A stretch of DNA of 64,000 bases. Source: SHXO01 sp964523885 (GTDB lineage: Bacteria > Pseudomonadota > Gammaproteobacteria > Burkholderiales > SHXO01). The position numbers and the translations under genes are program-made. Below, piece after piece: positions 15,553 through 23,758 of this stretch (position 1 is its first letter; every line of letters starts with the position of its first letter). The stretch lies in the NCBI GenBank assembly GCA_964523885.1, contig CAZFYX010000053.1:1-64000 (forward strand). The letters are read 5' to 3'. The notes under the pieces are model-generated. The model did no database searches. It worked only from the letters and a program-made list of their open reading frames with translations, and was not told the origin of the DNA.

Positions 15553-16107
15553 GCGTGCTCATTCCATGTTCGGGGACGAAACCGTATCGCGACGACGGCA
15601 GAGGGTGTCCGCCGGCCTGCCAGGGCTGTCGCGGCGGGTCAGAGCCCGATACTGCATCAAATCGTCGCCCGCGGCCTTATGGGCACAAGCGCGCCGACCG
15701 AACTGAGCGTGGCGGTCACCGTATGCGGTCTACAGCTGCAGCGCCTCCGAGGTGCCGACGTATTACACTGAGGAACCGCATCTTCATGATACACATTTGA
15801 TCTTCATTCGATTTGTCGTCACCTACCCGCTTTCCTACCCGCAACGGGCTCTGGCCAGATCTCGAGCTAGTCCGCGTTGCGGCCGGTAGGCTCCGAGCGC
15901 GTGGACGTAGGTATGGAATTGGGTTTCCCCGATCACATCGGCTTCCAGTGGGGAACCATGCTCCCCATGCGCATCGGAAACTCCGCCTTGCGCGTGGTGC
16001 GGACGCGGACCTCGAAGCCCTTCGCCGGCACAGACGTCATCTGCTTCACGGCAAGGCCCTCACGATCAGCTCTTCAGGATGGCATCGGGACTCCATTGAC
16101 GTGCCCT
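15553..16107. other. 555-base gap between nikR and the TonB receptor gene
   Basis: No convincing gene. The stretch holds the promoter side of nikR (which reads leftward) and the 3' side of the receptor gene. Around 15760-15815 it is noticeably A+T-richer than the surroundings. GTATTA at 15760 and TGATAC at 15787 form half-sites resembling a NikR operator, but with 21 bases between them rather than the 16 of the E. coli site, so the match is weak. No strong hairpin or repeat was found. Confidence 0.5.
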
Positions 16108-18276
16108 CTAGAAGTTGGCCACGAATGTGAGCCGGAACTGCCGCGGCTCCGACGGATGGAAGTGCACGTCGTTCTGAGGCGCGGGGATGACGCCGGGAAT
16201 GTACGATTCGTAGTAGTACGAGATGTCGTTCGTCGTGACGTTGAAGACGTTGAAGACGTCGAGCTGCAGGCGCGCCTTCGGCGTGAACGCATAGCCAATC
16301 CGCGTGTTGGTGATGGTCGAGGGATCTGCACGGACGCTGTTATCCTCGACGAGAGGACGCTCGCCGATGTAGCGTACCTGGATCGTCCCGAACCAGTTGC
16401 GGATGTTGTCCACCGTCACGGCAAAAGTCGCGACCGACTCTGGCGCGCCAGGGATGTAGTCTCCAGCAGGGTCATAATCCGTAAACCGGGCCTGGGTCAG
16501 CGCGAGCTCCGCGTCGAAAAACAGCCAAGGGGTAGGCCGGTAGTAGTTGATCCATTCGATACCCAGTCGGCGGCTCGGCCGGCTCGGCTCGGTCGTTCCG
16601 GCGTCTCCGACGAACAGCAGCTCCGAATCTTGCTTGAGGCCCCACAGGGCGATTGAACTCTGCAGGCCCGGGATGATCTCCGTCCGGGCGCCAATCTCGG
16701 CGCCCTTGGTACGCACCAGCGGATCGACTGAGGGCACCGCCACGGCCGGGTCCTTGGGGTCGACGGTGATCGTCGTGCCACGCGCATCGTTGCTGTGGAA
16801 GCCATAGCCCCCATTGATAAAGTACTCGGTCCTGTACCAGGGGCCGAAGATCAGGCTCGCCTTCGGCGACCACATGCCAGCGTTCACCTCGCCCGAGTTC
16901 TCCGGGATGCTGCTGTTCACGTCGAAGTTGTAGTTGTCGTAGCGGAGTCCGGCCACGCTCCGAAACCAGCTGTTCCACTGCGTGGCGTTTTGTACGAACA
17001 GCCCTAGACTCAGCTCATTCACCGAATCCTTGCGCGTCGTGTCCCAAATGTGCCGGCCTTGGGTCGAATACAGGGCGACGTCGCTGATATCGTCGTAGCG
17101 CGCCTGCAGGCCGATGATGTTGGTCATCTCCGCCATGCCGAGCTTGTTGGCCCAGCTGTAGGTCGGAATCAGGCCGTAGACGGTGCGGTCGTCGCTCTGC
17201 TGAAACTGATCGCCCTGGACCGGGTTGTCCAGAAAGTAGGTGAAGTTCGACCACAAGTCGAGCTTGTAGTGGATGATGTAGGCATCGAGCCCGAAAGTAC
17301 CATCGCCGACCGTCATGTGTCCGCCAAAGTTGAGGCTGTAACGCTCGGTCTTGCCGCCGTCGGTGGGATCGATTGCTCCGAAGCGTGAAATATAGCCGCT
17401 GTCCACCGCGTACTGCGGCACCTGATCGGTGGAATCCCAAGTTGCCTTGTAGGCCATCAGCCCGATGTTGAAGCCGTTTGCGGAATCGCCTTGGGTATAG
17501 CGAAGCACGCCTTTGTAGGCCTTCATGTCCTCAGGCACAACCCAAGGTCCGTCGTAGCCCTTGGCCTCGGCGGCGATCAGCAGGTGCCCGTTTCCGACTT
17601 GCGGGGACATTGCCGCCATGGCGCGGAGGTAGTTGTCGGTGCCAACCGTTACCGATGCTAAGTTCTGCGGCAGCACGTCGAAGTAGCGGATGTGCGCAGC
17701 GCCCACCGAGGAGAAATCGCCCTCGGTGGCGTAGTAAGGCCCTTTCTTGAAGTCGAGGCCTTCAACCAATTCCTCGATCATGAAATTGATGTCGGCATAG
17801 CCTTGGCCGTGCCCGTGTGTGGGCATGTTGACCGGCATGCCGTCTACCCAGATCGCGAAGTCGGTGCCGTGATCGAGGTTGTAGCCGCGCAGGAAGTACT
17901 GGTTGGCCTTGCCGTCGCCGCTGTGTTGGGTGACCGCCATGCCGGGGACCAGTTGCACCACTTCACCCGACCGCAATAACGGCGTCGACGAGATACGCTT
18001 GTAGGTTACGGTGCCTTCGCTGGCGGCATCGCTGGTCCCGATCCCAGTCTCGTAGTGACCGATGACTTCCGTCTCGGGCGCCCTCGCCTCTTGCATAGCC
18101 TGTGCGCCTTGCGGAGGCTGCGCCTCCTGCGGGGGCTGCGCGGACTGGGGGGCCTGACCTTGCTGGGAGGGCTGCGATTCCTCAGCCTGAGCGCACCACA
18201 TCGGAAGCGCAGCAATTGTGGCCGCAAGAACCCACCTCGCATCCGCGCGCGCGGTGCGCTTGTTTTTCAATCCCAT
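16108..18276 (-). CDS. TonB-dependent outer-membrane receptor, probable nickel/metal uptake
   Basis: 722 residues from ATG 18276 with a signal peptide, then a Gln/Pro/Ala-rich repeat region (QPPQEAQPPQGAQ). A plug domain follows (ISSTPLLRSGEVVQLVPGMAV, YFLRGYNLDHGTDFAIWVDG), then a 22-strand-type barrel ending in the canonical aromatic Phe. The plug loop MPTHGHGQGY adds a His cluster facing the ligand side. It would import a metal or metal chelate using TonB/ExbBD, which are not in the window. nikR downstream and the divergent ABC operon suggest nickel. Base composition is lower in G+C than most of the window, a hint of acquisition. Confidence 0.85.
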   Translation of the reverse strand: MGLKNKRTARADARWVLAATIAALPMWCAQAEESQPSQQGQAPQSAQPPQEAQPPQGAQAMQEARAPETEVIGHYETGIGTSDAASEGTVTYKRISSTPLLRSGEVVQLVPGMAVTQHSGDGKANQYFLRGYNLDHGTDFAIWVDGMPVNMPTHGHGQGYADINFMIEELVEGLDFKKGPYYATEGDFSSVGAAHIRYFDVLPQNLASVTVGTDNYLRAMAAMSPQVGNGHLLIAAEAKGYDGPWVVPEDMKAYKGVLRYTQGDSANGFNIGLMAYKATWDSTDQVPQYAVDSGYISRFGAIDPTDGGKTERYSLNFGGHMTVGDGTFGLDAYIIHYKLDLWSNFTYFLDNPVQGDQFQQSDDRTVYGLIPTYSWANKLGMAEMTNIIGLQARYDDISDVALYSTQGRHIWDTTRKDSVNELSLGLFVQNATQWNSWFRSVAGLRYDNYNFDVNSSIPENSGEVNAGMWSPKASLIFGPWYRTEYFINGGYGFHSNDARGTTITVDPKDPAVAVPSVDPLVRTKGAEIGARTEIIPGLQSSIALWGLKQDSELLFVGDAGTTEPSRPSRRLGIEWINYYRPTPWLFFDAELALTQARFTDYDPAGDYIPGAPESVATFAVTVDNIRNWFGTIQVRYIGERPLVEDNSVRADPSTITNTRIGYAFTPKARLQLDVFNVFNVTTNDISYYYESYIPGVIPAPQNDVHFHPSEPRQFRLTFVANF

Positions 18277-18534
18277 GGCCTCCCCCAGTTATCCGCAGGA
18301 GAATGCTGCTCTGCAGCGGACGGTGTAGGAATATTTTTTTATTGATAAGATAACGGCGGGGTTCAGACTTGTAAAGCTTGATTCGTTTGGAGCGCATAGC
18401 GGCGACTACAGCAAAGCGCTTACGCTAGACTCGTCAGCAGCAGAGGCAGCCGGACCTTCGATGTCGGATGACGAACCGGTTCGAGGGCTGCCTACCCCAA
18501 GTAGTGGACCAAACCGGGGGATCTGGGAGGAAGC
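18277..18534. promoter_or_regulatory. Divergent control region between the TonB receptor and the ABC transporter operon
   Basis: 258 bases between divergent starts. It contains the most A+T-rich stretch of the window (about 18330-18354) with TATTTTTTTATTGATAAG followed by ATAACGG. The GATAA/GATAAC half-sites here are the sort recognised by Fur-superfamily or NikR regulators, but no confident operator can be read. Shared regulation of both transcription units from this gap is likely. Confidence 0.45.
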
Positions 18535-19152
18535 TTGGCAAACAACCCCACCGCTGGAGACCCGCTCCGCGAGCGGCGCGTGCGGCCGCGCGACCAGCGC
18601 GTAGAGGCGAGCCTGGTGGCGATCGTGGTGCTGCTGGTTGTGGGCGCCGCCTGCATTCGCGCCTTGCCCACCATCGTGCAGCGCGGTGCCGAACAGCGCG
18701 TTGCTGGTTACCAGGTCACCGAGGCCGCGCTTTCGAGTGACGCTGCGCTCGCCTACCGCACCCTCGCTGCTGCAGTCGCCGACATCGCTGCGGTCCATGA
18801 GCAATCACGACGCTGGCCGGATGTCCCCGCGCTGGCGCGTGAAGGCGTTCCCCCATTCGACCCCGGGACCGCGACCGCTTCCCTGCGCCAGTTGAGCTGG
18901 ACCAGCCATGACGGCGGCAGCTGGGTTGACTACCAAGGTCGCTCCGCGACCGCCGGCGCCCCCGCGTTCATCCTGCGAATCATCGATCTGCACGCCAAGT
19001 ACCATCCGCATCCACACCCGGGCCGCGACTACGATCCGGCGCAGAAGACGGCTGCCCAGATCTGGTGGTTTCCGGAGGGCCTCTCCGGCTATCCTGGCGA
19101 GCGCCTCACCGAGAGCGGTGGCAAGTGGATCGTGCGCGACGCGGAGCACTGA
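18535..19152 (+). CDS. Membrane-anchored protein with HPHPHPG motif, metal-transport associated (possibly DUF6162)
   Basis: 205 residues from TTG 18535, preceded by GGGAGGA. One transmembrane helix (SLVAIVVLLVVGAACI) lies near residue 25-45; the rest is predicted periplasmic and carries a striking KYHPHPHPGRDYD cluster able to bind soft or borderline metals. I recall similar small proteins (DUF6162) next to zinc-type ABC transporters in pseudomonads, not verified here. It is the first gene of the operon with the binding protein 23 bases downstream, so a metal-presenting accessory role is inferred. Confidence 0.6.
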   Translation: MANNPTAGDPLRERRVRPRDQRVEASLVAIVVLLVVGAACIRALPTIVQRGAEQRVAGYQVTEAALSSDAALAYRTLAAAVADIAAVHEQSRRWPDVPALAREGVPPFDPGTATASLRQLSWTSHDGGSWVDYQGRSATAGAPAFILRIIDLHAKYHPHPHPGRDYDPAQKTAAQIWWFPEGLSGYPGERLTESGGKWIVRDAEH

Positions 19153-19175
19153 CGGCCATGCAAGGAGTCAACAAC

Positions 19176-20057
19176 ATGTTGTCGAGATTGCTGGCCGTCC
19201 TTCTGGCGGTCACCGCAGCAGGTGCCGGGGCCGCCGAGAAGCTGCACGTCGGGGTCGGCCTGCACCCGTATTACTCCTGGGTGACGAACATCGTCGGGGA
19301 CCGGGCCGATGTCATCCCCATCATCCCGAGCGATGCCGACCCGCACAGCTACCAGATCCGCCCCGAGGACGTCGCCCGGCTGCGGACGCTGGATGTGGTG
19401 GTGGTCAATGCGCTGGGCCACGACGAGTTCGTCGAGCCGATGCTCGCAGCCGCCGGCAAGGCCGACATCCCCCGCATCCTGCCCAATGAGGGCGTGCCGC
19501 AGTTGCGCGACGCGAACGGCACTCCGAACAGTCACACCTTCCTGTCGATCACCAGTGCCGTGCAGCAGGTGGCCAACATCGCGGACGCACTGGAGAGGCT
19601 CGATCCTCCCAACGCGAGCCGTTATGCAGCAGCCAGCACGGAGTACCGCAAGCGGCTGCGCGGTCTGCTTGCCGCAGCGGCTGCGCGCCTGCCGCAGGGC
19701 GATCTGTCGAAGATCCGCATCGCCACCGTGCACGACGGCTATTCCTACCTGCTGCAGGACCTCGGACTCAAGGTGTCCGCAGTGATTCAGCCCCGCCACG
19801 GCATCGAGCCGTCGGCCCGCCAGCTCGCCGACACCGTGTCCAGGCTGAAGGCCAACGGCATCGACATCCTCTTCGCCGAGGCCGACTACGGGCGCGGCTT
19901 CGCCGACGTGGTCGCCAAGGAGACCGGCGCACGGGTGGCGAAGCTGAGCCACGTCTCGGCCGGGCCGTACCGGCCGGACACCTATGAGCGGGCGATGTCC
20001 GCCAACCTGGACGTCGTGGTCGAGGCGGTACGCGCCGTCTACGCCGAACGCCACTGA
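19176..20057 (+). CDS. Znu/Mnt-type (cluster A-I) metal ABC transporter substrate-binding protein
   Basis: 293 residues from ATG 19176 (AAGGAG 8 bases upstream). A signal peptide is followed by the TroA/ZnuA fold. Metal ligands by position are His57 (SDADPHSYQI), His120 (TPNSHTFLS), His186 (ATVHDGYSY) and an acidic residue in FAEADYGRG. The usual DPHxWLDP block around the second histidine has become NSHTFLS, and the long His-rich loop of ZnuA is absent. In a NikR neighbourhood the cargo is more likely nickel than zinc, but zinc or manganese cannot be excluded. Co-transcribed with the ATPase and permease genes that follow. Confidence 0.82.
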   Translation: MLSRLLAVLLAVTAAGAGAAEKLHVGVGLHPYYSWVTNIVGDRADVIPIIPSDADPHSYQIRPEDVARLRTLDVVVVNALGHDEFVEPMLAAAGKADIPRILPNEGVPQLRDANGTPNSHTFLSITSAVQQVANIADALERLDPPNASRYAAASTEYRKRLRGLLAAAAARLPQGDLSKIRIATVHDGYSYLLQDLGLKVSAVIQPRHGIEPSARQLADTVSRLKANGIDILFAEADYGRGFADVVAKETGARVAKLSHVSAGPYRPDTYERAMSANLDVVVEAVRAVYAERH

Positions 20058-20067
20058 GCACGTCCGC

Positions 20068-20802
20068 GTGACGCCAGCCATCGAGATCCGCGGCCTGAAC
20101 GTGACGCTGCGCCGGCAGGCGATCCTGCGCGACGTCACGCTCGATGTCGCGCGCGGAGCATGTCATGCGATCGTCGGTCCGAACGGCGCCGGCAAGACCA
20201 CGCTGCTGCGGGCCATCCTCGGCGAGCTCTCCTTCATCGGATCGATCCGGCTGCGCTACACGGGGGCCGGACGGCTGGGCTACGTGCCGCAACGCCTCGA
20301 GGTGGCGGCGAACGTCCCGGCGACCGTCGCCGACTTCCTGCAGCTCAACCTGTCTCGCCGCGCAGTGTTCTTCGGTGCGGGGAAAGCGCTGCGTGCGCGG
20401 ATGCGCGCGCAGCTGGAGCAGGTGGGTTGCGCACACCTGCTGACGCGACGATTGCGCGAGCTGAGCGGCGGCGAGTTGCGCCGCGTGCTGGTCGCGCAGG
20501 CGCTCGCACCGCGCCCCGAGTTTCTCGTGCTCGACGAGCCCGCCAGCAACGTGGACCAGGCGGGGCGCTCCAGCCTGGTGGCGTTGCTCGATGAGATCCG
20601 GCGCAACGAGGGCGTCACCATGCTGCTGGTCGAACACGATGACGCGTTCATCGAGCAGCTCGCGCAGTCCGTGACGCTGCTCAACCGGCAAGTCCTGTTC
20701 ACCGGTGGCGTCGAGGGATGGCGCCAGCGCCGCGATGCCGCGCTACCCATCGCGGGCCACCCCGGCGCAGGGCCGGTGCCGCTGATGCGGACGGTGGCAT
20801 GA
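20068..20802 (+). CDS. Metal ABC transporter ATP-binding protein
   Basis: 244 residues from GTG 20068, 10 bases after the binding-protein stop. Walker A is GPNGAGKTT, the Q-loop is YVPQRLE, the signature is LSGGELRR, Walker B is FLVLDEPASN and the switch His is in LLVEHDD. The sequence belongs with ZnuC/MntB-type ATPases. It overlaps the permease gene by ATGA (20799-20802), so the subunits are made in step. Confidence 0.88.
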   Translation: MTPAIEIRGLNVTLRRQAILRDVTLDVARGACHAIVGPNGAGKTTLLRAILGELSFIGSIRLRYTGAGRLGYVPQRLEVAANVPATVADFLQLNLSRRAVFFGAGKALRARMRAQLEQVGCAHLLTRRLRELSGGELRRVLVAQALAPRPEFLVLDEPASNVDQAGRSSLVALLDEIRRNEGVTMLLVEHDDAFIEQLAQSVTLLNRQVLFTGGVEGWRQRRDAALPIAGHPGAGPVPLMRTVA

Positions 20803-21698
20803 GCCTCGAGCGCCTCTACGCCACCGTCGCCGCCGCTGCACAGGCGGGCGTGCTGCCGTCGTTCTTCGCCCACTCGTTCATGGTCCGTGGTGCGCTCGCC
20901 GCCCTTCTGATCGGCCCCCTGCTCGGCTCTGTCGGACCGCTGGTCACCGTGCACGGACTGGCGTTCTTCGTGCAGACCGTCGGGCATGCTGCGCTCACCG
21001 GCGTCGCCTTGGGTCTGCTGATCGGCGAGCCGGTCGGCGCCACCTACGTCGGCCTGTATGGCTTCTGCACCCTGATCGCGGTGCTGATGCTGTTCCTGCG
21101 CAACCGCCTGGACGCCAGCGCCGACACGGTGACTGGCGTCGTGCTGGCCCAGATCCTCGGCTTGGGAATCGTCATGCTGATCCTGGTCACGCAGCGCTTC
21201 AACATCCACCAGGTCGAGGGTGTGCTGTTCGGCAGCCTGCTCACCGTGACGGAGACCGACCTGCTCGTGCTCGCCTGCCTGGCGGTTGGTGGCATCGTGC
21301 TGCTCGCATGGCTGGCGAACCGGCTGCTGCTCATTGCCTTCAGCCCGGCGATTGCACGTGCGCGCGGGTTACCCGTGACCGTACTCGAATACCTGATCGT
21401 CGTGCTGGTCACATGGATGGTGGTGGCGAGCCTTGCGGTGATCGGTGCACTGCTCGTCCTGGCGCTCGTCGTCATCCCCGCTGCTGCTGCCCAGCGCGTG
21501 GCCGGCTCGCTGGGCGGGGTCTTCCGCTGGAGCATCGTGCTCGCGACCTGCTCCAGCGTCGGCGGGTTCCTGCTTTCCGCCGTCAGCCCGATCCCGACTG
21601 GCGCCGCGATTGTGCTGGTCGCCAGCGCTGTCTTCTATCTCGCCCTCGCGGTCGGCGCGGCGCGCGGGCACCGCATCCCTACCCCGAAGTCCACCTGA
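20799..21698 (+). CDS. Metal ABC transporter permease (ZnuB-type)
   Basis: 299 residues with eight or nine hydrophobic helices. The conserved block VGHAALTGVALGLLIG is the ZnuB/MntC-family coupling region and SLAVIGALLVLALVVIPAAAA is the late transmembrane signature. It completes a one-permease, one-ATPase, one-binding-protein importer. The ATGA overlap places it directly behind the ATPase. A longer N-terminal reading would start inside the ATPase gene and is not supported. Confidence 0.87.
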   Translation: MSLERLYATVAAAAQAGVLPSFFAHSFMVRGALAALLIGPLLGSVGPLVTVHGLAFFVQTVGHAALTGVALGLLIGEPVGATYVGLYGFCTLIAVLMLFLRNRLDASADTVTGVVLAQILGLGIVMLILVTQRFNIHQVEGVLFGSLLTVTETDLLVLACLAVGGIVLLAWLANRLLLIAFSPAIARARGLPVTVLEYLIVVLVTWMVVASLAVIGALLVLALVVIPAAAAQRVAGSLGGVFRWSIVLATCSSVGGFLLSAVSPIPTGAAIVLVASAVFYLALAVGAARGHRIPTPKST

Positions 21699-21760
21699 TC
21701 CCGCTGGACATGGATCAAAGCCCGATGCACCCGAACGTTAAGACGAAAAGGAGGATCTTC

Positions 21761-22567
21761 ATGCAACAACATCAACGCAAATCGATCGCAGCAAGAGCAC
21801 TGATCGGCGCATGCGGCGGATTGGCCGGCGCCATTCTCGCCACCGCTGCCCACGCCCACTTCGGCATGGTGATTCCATCTACCGGCATGGTGACCGATGA
21901 GAAGACCCGCGAGGTCAAGGTCGACTTCGCCTTCGCCCATCCCTTCGAACGCGAAGGGATGGTGCTCGCTCGCCCCGCCAAGATCGGCGTGAAGGGGCCC
22001 GGAGGCGAGGTCGACCTGAATCCTCAGCTCAAGCCGCTCACGCTGTTCGGCAAGCCAGGCTTCACCGTCTACTACAAGCTTCCCAAGCCGGGAACCTACG
22101 CCTTCTTCATGCAACCGCAGCCATACTGGGAGCCTGCGGAGGACAAGTTCATCGTCCACTACACCAAGACCTATGTCAGCGCCTTCGGCAACGACGAGGG
22201 CTGGGACGAGGAGGTTGGCCTCCCCACCGAGATCCAGCCGCTGTCCAAGCCGTTCGGTCTGTATGCCGGCAACGTGTTCCAGGGCATCGTGAAGGTGGAC
22301 GGCAAGCCGGCCCCGTTCAGCGAGGTGGAGGTCGAGTACTACAACCAGGGCATCAAGCCCATTTCCGCGCCCAACCCCGGCATGGCGACTCAAACGATCA
22401 AGGCCGACGCGAACGGCGTGTTCACCTACGCCCCGCCCGGGCCCGGCTGGTGGGGTTTCGCCGCGCTCAACAAGGCGGACTACGAGATCGAGCACGAAGG
22501 GCAGAAGAAGGAAGTCGAGCTCGGTGCGGTACTATGGGTGCACTTTGAACGCTGGCCGGGACGATGA
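21761..22567 (+). CDS. DUF4198 periplasmic protein, NikK-like
   Basis: 268 residues; AAAGGAGGA lies 6-8 bases before ATG 21761. After a signal peptide the mature protein would begin HFGMVIPS, the N-terminus typical of the DUF4198 (PF10670) family associated with nickel and cobalt uptake systems. Two Ig-like beta domains follow (VKVDFAFAHPFEREGM and FQGIVKVDGKPAPFSEVEVE), ending WWGFAALNKAD. The family is thought to bind or deliver nickel in the periplasm. Here it accompanies an ABC importer of the Znu type rather than the usual NikMQO energy-coupling system, which is an uncommon pairing. Confidence 0.8.
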   Translation: MQQHQRKSIAARALIGACGGLAGAILATAAHAHFGMVIPSTGMVTDEKTREVKVDFAFAHPFEREGMVLARPAKIGVKGPGGEVDLNPQLKPLTLFGKPGFTVYYKLPKPGTYAFFMQPQPYWEPAEDKFIVHYTKTYVSAFGNDEGWDEEVGLPTEIQPLSKPFGLYAGNVFQGIVKVDGKPAPFSEVEVEYYNQGIKPISAPNPGMATQTIKADANGVFTYAPPGPGWWGFAALNKADYEIEHEGQKKEVELGAVLWVHFERWPGR

Positions 22568-22902
22568 TGCACAGGTCCACAGGCGTGTTTCGCGCCGCGG
22601 CGGCGCTGCTGGCAGTCCTGGCAGCGCCGTTTGCCCTGGCGCACGGGCTCGGCGTCTGGGCCGAGGTCGACGGCCCGCAGGTGCTGGTCGAGGCTTACTT
22701 CACCGACGGCAAAGCGGTGCGCGCGGGTAAGGTAAGGGTCACCGATGCGTCCGGTGCGCTGGTCGCGGAAGGCGCACTGTCCAGCGCCGGCAAATGGTCG
22801 TTTCCGGTGCCGAGCCGACCCAAGGTCCTGATCCACGTGGAGGCCGGTGAGGCACACACGGCGGACTACGAGCTCGAAATCACATCCGGCAGCCAGAAGT
22901 AG
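22564..22902 (+). CDS. Small exported beta-sandwich protein, NikL-like
   Basis: 112 residues starting inside the stop of the DUF4198 gene (ATGA overlap). The signal peptide ends ALA and the mature protein would start HGLGVWAEVDG, again with His first. One carboxypeptidase-regulatory-like domain is visible (VRVTDASGALVAEGALSS, KWSFPVPSRPKVLIHVEAG). In NikMNQO clusters a comparable protein, NikL, accompanies NikK, and the same partnership seems to hold here. An intrinsic terminator follows, closing the operon. Confidence 0.7.
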   Translation: MMHRSTGVFRAAAALLAVLAAPFALAHGLGVWAEVDGPQVLVEAYFTDGKAVRAGKVRVTDASGALVAEGALSSAGKWSFPVPSRPKVLIHVEAGEAHTADYELEITSGSQK

Positions 22903-22943
22903 CGCAGGACGCTGCCGCAGCCGGCAACGCGTCCGCAGCCAGG

Positions 22944-22973
22944 GAAGGCGCGATCACTCGCGCCTTCTTTCCC
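22944..22973 (+). terminator. Rho-independent terminator of the metal-uptake operon
   Basis: Perfect 10-bp stem (GAAGGCGCGA at 22944-22953 with its complement 22958-22967), 4-nt loop TCAC, followed by TTTCCC. Confidence 0.8.
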
Positions 22974-23128
22974 TCGGCGCTGTCGGTGTCTGAAAGCTCT
23001 GCCCGCCGGAGCGGCCGGCATCGGCGTCCAGCGACACTCACCCGGCGTGGCAGCGCATTGCATGACGAAAGCCTGCCAGGCTCCCGCGAGTAGCCGCGGA
23101 CGCCGCGGTCGCCCGCCGCGCAGGCGCC

Positions 23129-23656
23129 TCAGGGAATGAAGTTGGTCACCTTCTGAGCCTGCTCGAGCAGCTTCTCGGCGTTGCTCACCTCGAACTTGCC
23201 CGGCTCCTCGAGGTTGAAGGTCTTCACCACGCCGTTGTCGACCAGCATCGAATAGCGCTGCGAGCGCACACCCAGGCCGCGCGCCACCAGGTCGAACTCC
23301 AGGCCCATCGCCTTGGTGAGTTGCCCGCTGCCGTCGGCGATCATGCGCACCTTGCCCTTGGCCCCCTGGTCCTTGCTCCAGGCCCCCATCACGAACGCGT
23401 CGTTGACCGAGATGCACCAGATCTCGTCGACGCCGGCGGCCTTGAACTTGTCGGCGTGCTGCAGGAAGCCGGGCACGTGCTTGGCCGAGCAGGTCGGCGT
23501 GAAGGCGCCGGGGAGGCCGAAGATCGCGATGCGCTTGCCCTTGGTGATCTCCTCGACCTGGAAGGCGTTGGGTCCGATGGAACAGCCGGGGGTCTCGTCC
23601 TCGATGAACTCGTACACGGTCGCGCTGGGCAGCCGGTCGCCGACCTTGATCGTCAT
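23129..23656 (-). CDS. Peroxiredoxin, Prx5/hybrid type
   Basis: 175 residues from ATG 23656 behind AAGGAGG. The peroxidatic cysteine is Cys56 in PGAFTPTCSAKHVPGF, and the Prx5 signatures WCISVNDAFVMGAW and RSQRYSMLVDNGVV are present. A second cysteine at the domain end is not obvious, so reduction by glutathione/glutaredoxin or a 1-Cys cycle is likely. It reduces peroxides in the cytoplasm. Glutathione reductase and a GST occur 2-4 kb away, consistent with thiol-based redox defence. Confidence 0.9.
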   Translation of the reverse strand: MTIKVGDRLPSATVYEFIEDETPGCSIGPNAFQVEEITKGKRIAIFGLPGAFTPTCSAKHVPGFLQHADKFKAAGVDEIWCISVNDAFVMGAWSKDQGAKGKVRMIADGSGQLTKAMGLEFDLVARGLGVRSQRYSMLVDNGVVKTFNLEEPGKFEVSNAEKLLEQAQKVTNFIP

Positions 23657-23740
23657 AGTGGCCTCCTTGGGGGTTGAGGCCCACATTCTACTGGGCTTCG
23701 CGCGGCCAATATCCGTGCTTTCGCCGTGGGAAAGCAGCCT

Positions 23741-23753
23741 CGATTTATAATCG
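23741..23753 (+). promoter_or_regulatory. TATAAT box 7 bases before greB, inside a palindrome
   Basis: TATAAT at 23746-23751 is framed by CGATT (23741-23745) and AATCG (23749-23753). ATG 23759 is only 7 bases after the hexamer, so the predicted transcript would begin at or just before the start codon (leaderless or nearly so). No clear -35 is visible. Confidence 0.45.
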
Positions 23754-23758
23754 CGCCG

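Noticed and set aside
15760..15792. NikR operator next to nikR
   Set aside because: Half-sites GTATTA and TGATAC are 21 bases apart and imperfect; the E. coli site has 16 bases between GTATGA and TCATAC. Kept only as a remark.
18332..18340. T-run as an intrinsic terminator
   Set aside because: No stem precedes it and it lies between divergent starts, so it belongs to a promoter region.
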